Made by a program: the position numbers and the translations under genes
In this document: positions 5,231 to 6,939 of the stretch, piece by piece
How the letters are laid out: every line of letters starts with the position of its first letter
Numbering within the stretch: the first letter of the stretch is position 1
Notes under the pieces: model-generated
The model's input: the letters and a program-made list of their open reading frames with translations, nothing else
Told to the model about the DNA's origin: nothing
Databases searched by the model: none
Assembly (NCBI GenBank): GCA_023433655.1
Contig: JAEYUE010000118.1
Location: forward strand, 1 to 6,939
DNA length: 6,939 nt
Direction: 5' to 3'
Source of the DNA: Pseudomonadota bacterium
GTDB lineage: Bacteria > Pseudomonadota > Alphaproteobacteria > Caulobacterales > Caulobacteraceae

Positions 5231-5400
5231 CGCTCTTCCGCGTCCGGGTCCGGCGAGACCGTCAGCGGCTCCTCGGCCGCCGCCTTCGGATCACCGTCCA
5301 TGTCGGCTTCCGCCGCCCGACCCTTGCCGCGCGCCGCCTCCAGATCCTCCTCGCGGCCGAAGCCCGGTTCGCCTTCGCGCACCTGCTGTTCCTCGTGCAT
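5227..5400 (-). CDS. 57-residue highly acidic small protein, unknown function
   Basis: A short gene supported mainly by its translation signals. A consensus AAGGAGG lies five bases before ATG (5400-5398), and the gene follows the PfpI gene after 11 bases. It ends in TAG within the CTAG shared with the methyltransferase. The protein has 18 Asp/Glu against 7 Arg/Lys, no cysteine, tryptophan or tyrosine, one Phe, and no signal peptide or membrane segment, so it is probably disordered and cytoplasmic. The N-terminal half is Glu/Arg/Gly-rich, and the C-terminal half is Ala/Glu/Pro/Asp-rich. I do not recognise a family. Small acidic proteins of this kind often appear among stress-induced genes, and the partner gene suggests the same, but this is only context. 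A chance open frame is unlikely given the ribosome binding site and spacing. Confidence 0.65.
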   Translation of the reverse strand: MHEEQQVREGEPGFGREEDLEAARGKGRAAEADMDGDPKAAAEEPLTVSPDPDAEER

Positions 5401-5405
5401 GTCGT

Positions 5406-5412
5406 CCTCCTT
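5406..5412 (-). promoter_or_regulatory. Consensus Shine-Dalgarno sequence of the small acidic gene
   Basis: Minus-strand AAGGAGG, five bases before the ATG at 5400. Its first A is the last base of the PfpI stop codon (TGA, 5414-5412), so a ribosome ending PfpI would be on top of it. This is the strongest ribosome binding site in the window and the main reason for accepting the small gene. Confidence 0.7.
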
Positions 5413-6005
5413 CAGTGGGCCGCCGGCTGCGGGGTTCCGGCTGCCGCCTGCGACTGTTCGCGATGCCGGCCCTCGGCGAATTCCTCGATCATCTTCGCGT
5501 TGAAGGCCGGGATGTCGTCGGGGCAGCGGCTGGTCACCAGCCCCTCGTCGACCACCACTTCCTCGTCGACGACGTTGGCGCCCGCGTTTCTCAGGTCGGT
5601 GCGGATCGTGTGATAGGCGGTCAGGGTCCGTCCCTCCGCGACGCCCGCCTCGACCAGCAGCCACGGCGCGTGGCAGATCGCCGCCACCGGCTTGCAGGCG
5701 TCGAAGAAGGCGCGGACGAAGGCGACCGCCTCCTCGTCCCCGCGCAACTGGTCGGGGTTGGCCACCCCGCCGGGCAGCAGCAGGGCGTCGTAGGCCGAGG
5801 CGTCCGCGTCCTTCAGCGGGCGGTCGACGGGGATCTTCCGCGACGGCGTCAGGTGCTCGAAGCCCTGGATCTCGCCGTCCTTCGGCGACACCACCTCGAC
5901 CGTCGCGCCGGCCTCCTTCAGCGCTTTCACGGGCTCCAGAAGTTCGATCTGTTCGACCCCGTCGGTGGCCAGGACGGCGACGGTCTTTCCGTTGAGACGG
6001 CTCAT
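5412..6005 (-). CDS. DJ-1/PfpI family protein (YhbO/PfpI type)
   Basis: A 197-residue DJ-1/PfpI-fold protein. The nucleophile elbow Ala-Ile-Cys-His-Ala-Pro-Trp places Cys111 with His112; Glu18 in Asp-Gly-Val-Glu is the expected acidic partner. The Gly-Phe-Glu-His segment (48-51), Leu-Pro-Gly-Gly (77-80) and Thr-Ser-Arg-Cys-Pro-Asp-Asp-Ile-Pro-Ala-Phe (158-168) are typical of the intracellular PfpI/YhbO subgroup. Members have been described as proteases, glyoxalases or deglycases acting on methylglyoxal-damaged molecules, and which activity is physiological is disputed; a stress-protective role in the cytoplasm is the safest statement. A Gln/Ala/Pro tail follows the fold from about 180. ATG 6005 is chosen because AAGGAG lies seven bases upstream and the fold starts at residue 8; the frame stays open to 6113 but that part overlaps the divergent promoter region. 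It is the first gene of a pair with the small acidic protein. Confidence 0.93.
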   Translation of the reverse strand: MSRLNGKTVAVLATDGVEQIELLEPVKALKEAGATVEVVSPKDGEIQGFEHLTPSRKIPVDRPLKDADASAYDALLLPGGVANPDQLRGDEEAVAFVRAFFDACKPVAAICHAPWLLVEAGVAEGRTLTAYHTIRTDLRNAGANVVDEEVVVDEGLVTSRCPDDIPAFNAKMIEEFAEGRHREQSQAAAGTPQPAAH

Positions 6006-6076
6006 GGGCGGCTCCTTGATCTGGATCTGGGGGAGGGTTGGAGAACCGCCCGAGGTCGCCCGGGTTGCGGCTCCGC

Positions 6077-6105
6077 TTGGCGATTGAAGGTCGCAGGCGC
6101 ATCTT
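6077..6105 (+). promoter_or_regulatory. Candidate promoter for a leaderless transcript of the 6112 gene
   Basis: TTGGCG (6077-6082) and CATCTT (6100-6105) are 17 bases apart. The -10 is weak, but it ends six bases before ATG 6112, which would put the transcription start at the ATG. The gene has no Shine-Dalgarno sequence in the usual window. The rest of the 106-base divergent gap 6006-6111 holds no clear promoter for the PfpI gene that I can identify. Confidence 0.3.
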
Positions 6106-6111
6106 TCTGGC

Positions 6112-6477
6112 ATGACCCGCCTGCTGGCCCTCGCCCTTCTCCTCGCCGCCGCCCCGGCCGCGGCCCAGGTTCCGCCCGCGGACGCCTGGGAGCGTCATCG
6201 CTGGCAGGCGGAGCAGCATCGTCTGGAGATGGACCGTCTGCGCGCTCGCGCTGACCAGCGCGAGGCCGAAGCCCGGCGGCAGGCTCTGGAGAGCCGCCTG
6301 ACCCGGATGGAGATCGAGGCGCGCCGCCAGCCGGAACCGTATATCCCGCCCGCGTCTCCCGCCCTGCGAACGCCGGAACAGGAACGCGCCGCCCGCGAGG
6401 CCGCCGCGGCCCGCCGCCGCGCGACGGCGGAGGGCGTGGGGCAGATCGACGCCTGGCTCGACCGGCGAGCAGGGTGA
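6112..6477 (+). CDS. Small exported Arg/Glu-rich helical protein, unknown function
   Basis: A 121-residue protein with a textbook Sec signal peptide (Arg3, Leu/Ala core, Ala-Ala-Ala before Gln19; cleavage after residue 18). The mature chain is highly charged. Residues 25-73 form a long Arg/Glu/Gln/Ala-rich helix, probably a coiled coil; a Pro-rich break follows (Pro-Glu-Pro-Tyr-Ile-Pro-Pro, 74-80), then a second Ala/Arg-rich helix (87-118). No cysteines and no catalytic motif. It is likely periplasmic; function unknown. The start is fixed by the signal peptide and no upstream in-frame alternative looks better. It reads away from the PfpI gene, sharing a 106-base divergent region. Confidence 0.75.
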   Translation: MTRLLALALLLAAAPAAAQVPPADAWERHRWQAEQHRLEMDRLRARADQREAEARRQALESRLTRMEIEARRQPEPYIPPASPALRTPEQERAAREAAAARRRATAEGVGQIDAWLDRRAG

Positions 6478-6542
6478 TCTCCGCGCATCCCTTCGGCTCC
6501 ATCCGCGTTCCGGCGTAGCTTCGGACCAGAGGGAGATCGGCG

Positions 6543-6939
6543 ATGCGCTGGCAGGGCGGACGACGCGGCGGCAATATCGATGACCGGCGCGGGCTCGGCG
6601 GGGTCGGCATAGCGGGCGGCGGCATCGGCGCCCTGGTGCTGGCCGCCATCGGCTATTTCGTCTTCGGCATCGACCCCTCCACCACCCAGCAGATCACCAG
6701 CCAGCTGGGCGGGGTGGGCAGCGCCGAACAGGGAACCCGCGGCAGCCCCGAGGACCAGGCCGGCGCCTTCGTCGACGTCATCGGGACCAATGTCGACGAC
6801 GTCTGGCGCCAGAAGCTGCAGGGCTACCAGCCGCCGACGGTGGTGCTCTACGAACAGGGCACCTCCACCGGCTGCGGCTTCGGCCAGTCGGCCATGGGCC
6901 CCTTCTACTGCCCCACGGACCGCCGCGTGTATCTGGACC
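6543..6939 (+). CDS. YpfJ-type neutral zinc metallopeptidase, 3' end missing
   Basis: The first 132 residues of a protein of the putative neutral zinc metallopeptidase family (PF04228, YpfJ). The start Met-Arg-Trp-Gln-Gly-Gly-Arg-Arg-Gly-Gly with Asp-Asp-Arg-Arg-Gly, a glycine-rich hydrophobic segment (about 22-43, a single membrane anchor), a variable linker, then Val-Trp-Arg-Gln-Lys ... Gly-Cys-Gly-Phe-Gly ... Gly-Pro-Phe-Tyr-Cys-Pro and Val-Tyr-Leu-Asp are characteristic. The zinc-binding HExxH motif is expected shortly after the last visible residue, so catalytic competence cannot be judged. The two cysteines may be a disulfide pair on the outer side of the membrane. AGGGAG (6530-6535) lies seven bases before ATG. 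It lies 65 bases after the small helical protein gene and may share its transcript. Confidence 0.88.
   Translation, partial: MRWQGGRRGGNIDDRRGLGGVGIAGGGIGALVLAAIGYFVFGIDPSTTQQITSQLGGVGSAEQGTRGSPEDQAGAFVDVIGTNVDDVWRQKLQGYQPPTVVLYEQGTSTGCGFGQSAMGPFYCPTDRRVYLD

Noticed and set aside
5222..5233. GCGC-TCTA-GCGC hairpin at the shared stop codons
   Set aside because: Four-base stem with no following T-tract; too weak to be a bidirectional terminator.
4441..5613. Rightward 390-codon open frame over the methyltransferase
   Set aside because: Low-complexity Arg/Ala/Gly translation out of frame with a methyltransferase that has clear motifs.
6018..6030. Short direct repeat GATCTGGATCTGG in the divergent gap
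   Set aside because: Two copies of six bases only, partly over the PfpI ribosome binding region; chance is sufficient.
5227..6219. Long leftward open frame spanning the PfpI gene and ending in the small acidic protein
   Set aside because: Only the last 57 codons follow a ribosome binding site. The upstream part is an Arg/Gly-rich shadow of the PfpI gene, so I took only 5227-5400.
6456..6470. GCTCG-N5-CGAGC hairpin near the end of the 6112 gene
   Set aside because: Five-base stem inside coding sequence with no T-tract; not a credible terminator.
6002..6649. Leftward open frame over 6112-6477
   Set aside because: Pro/Arg-rich shadow with no ribosome binding site; the plus-strand frame has a clear signal peptide.
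1..6939. New defence, CRISPR or mobile system
   Set aside because: No repeats, transposase, integrase, nuclease, toxin-antitoxin pair or compositional break was seen. The XRE/membrane-protein pair is the only unit resembling a regulatory module, and its regulator and partner do not look like a toxin-antitoxin pair.

Overview
The window is GC-rich, with third codon positions strongly biased to G or C. It is gene-dense: the longest gene-free stretch is about 124 bases. Protein content (periplasmic DUF3298/DUF4163-type protein, HxxHH desaturase, ETF-beta lysine methyltransferase-like enzyme, PfpI-type protein, YpfJ-type metallopeptidase) and weakly conserved start sites fit an alphaproteobacterium, probably of the Caulobacterales (Brevundimonas or Caulobacter-like). 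That placement is inference from gene style; there is no rRNA or marker gene. I see no tRNA, rRNA, CRISPR array, insertion sequence, phage gene or attachment site.

Layout, left to right. (1) The 3' part of a gene for an exported DUF4163/DUF3298 protein ends in a rho-independent terminator whose stem contains the stop codon. (2) A small secreted four-cysteine protein of unknown function (835-1350, +) converges on and overlaps by 19 bases an exported alpha/beta hydrolase (1332-2270, -). (3) The hydrolase is the likely last gene of a leftward three-gene unit: four-helix membrane protein (2496-2900), short XRE regulator (2302-2499, ATGA overlap), then hydrolase. It starts from a promoter with a perfect TTGACA box whose -10 region lies inside an 8-4-8 palindrome, which looks like an autoregulatory operator. 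(4) Running divergently to the right are a membrane fatty-acid-desaturase family protein (3025-3981), a small HAD/NT5C-like phosphatase (4037-4543) and a class I methyltransferase resembling ETF-beta lysine methyltransferase (4583-5230), with gaps of 55 and 39 bases. (5) The methyltransferase converges on a leftward pair, sharing a palindromic CTAG so that both genes end in TAG on the same four bases. That pair is a DJ-1/PfpI protein (5412-6005) and, downstream of it, a 57-residue highly acidic protein (5227-5400) with a consensus Shine-Dalgarno sequence. (6) Diverging from the pair are a small exported helical protein (6112-6477) and the 5' part of a YpfJ-type zinc metallopeptidase gene (6543 to the window edge).

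Most of this is ordinary chromosomal housekeeping and accessory sequence. The parts most worth a second look are the membrane protein/XRE/hydrolase unit with its operator, the tiny acidic partner of the PfpI gene, and two genes (3025 and 6112) that lack Shine-Dalgarno sequences and have -10-like hexamers exactly six bases before ATG, suggesting leaderless mRNAs. I found no convincing new defence or mobile system.
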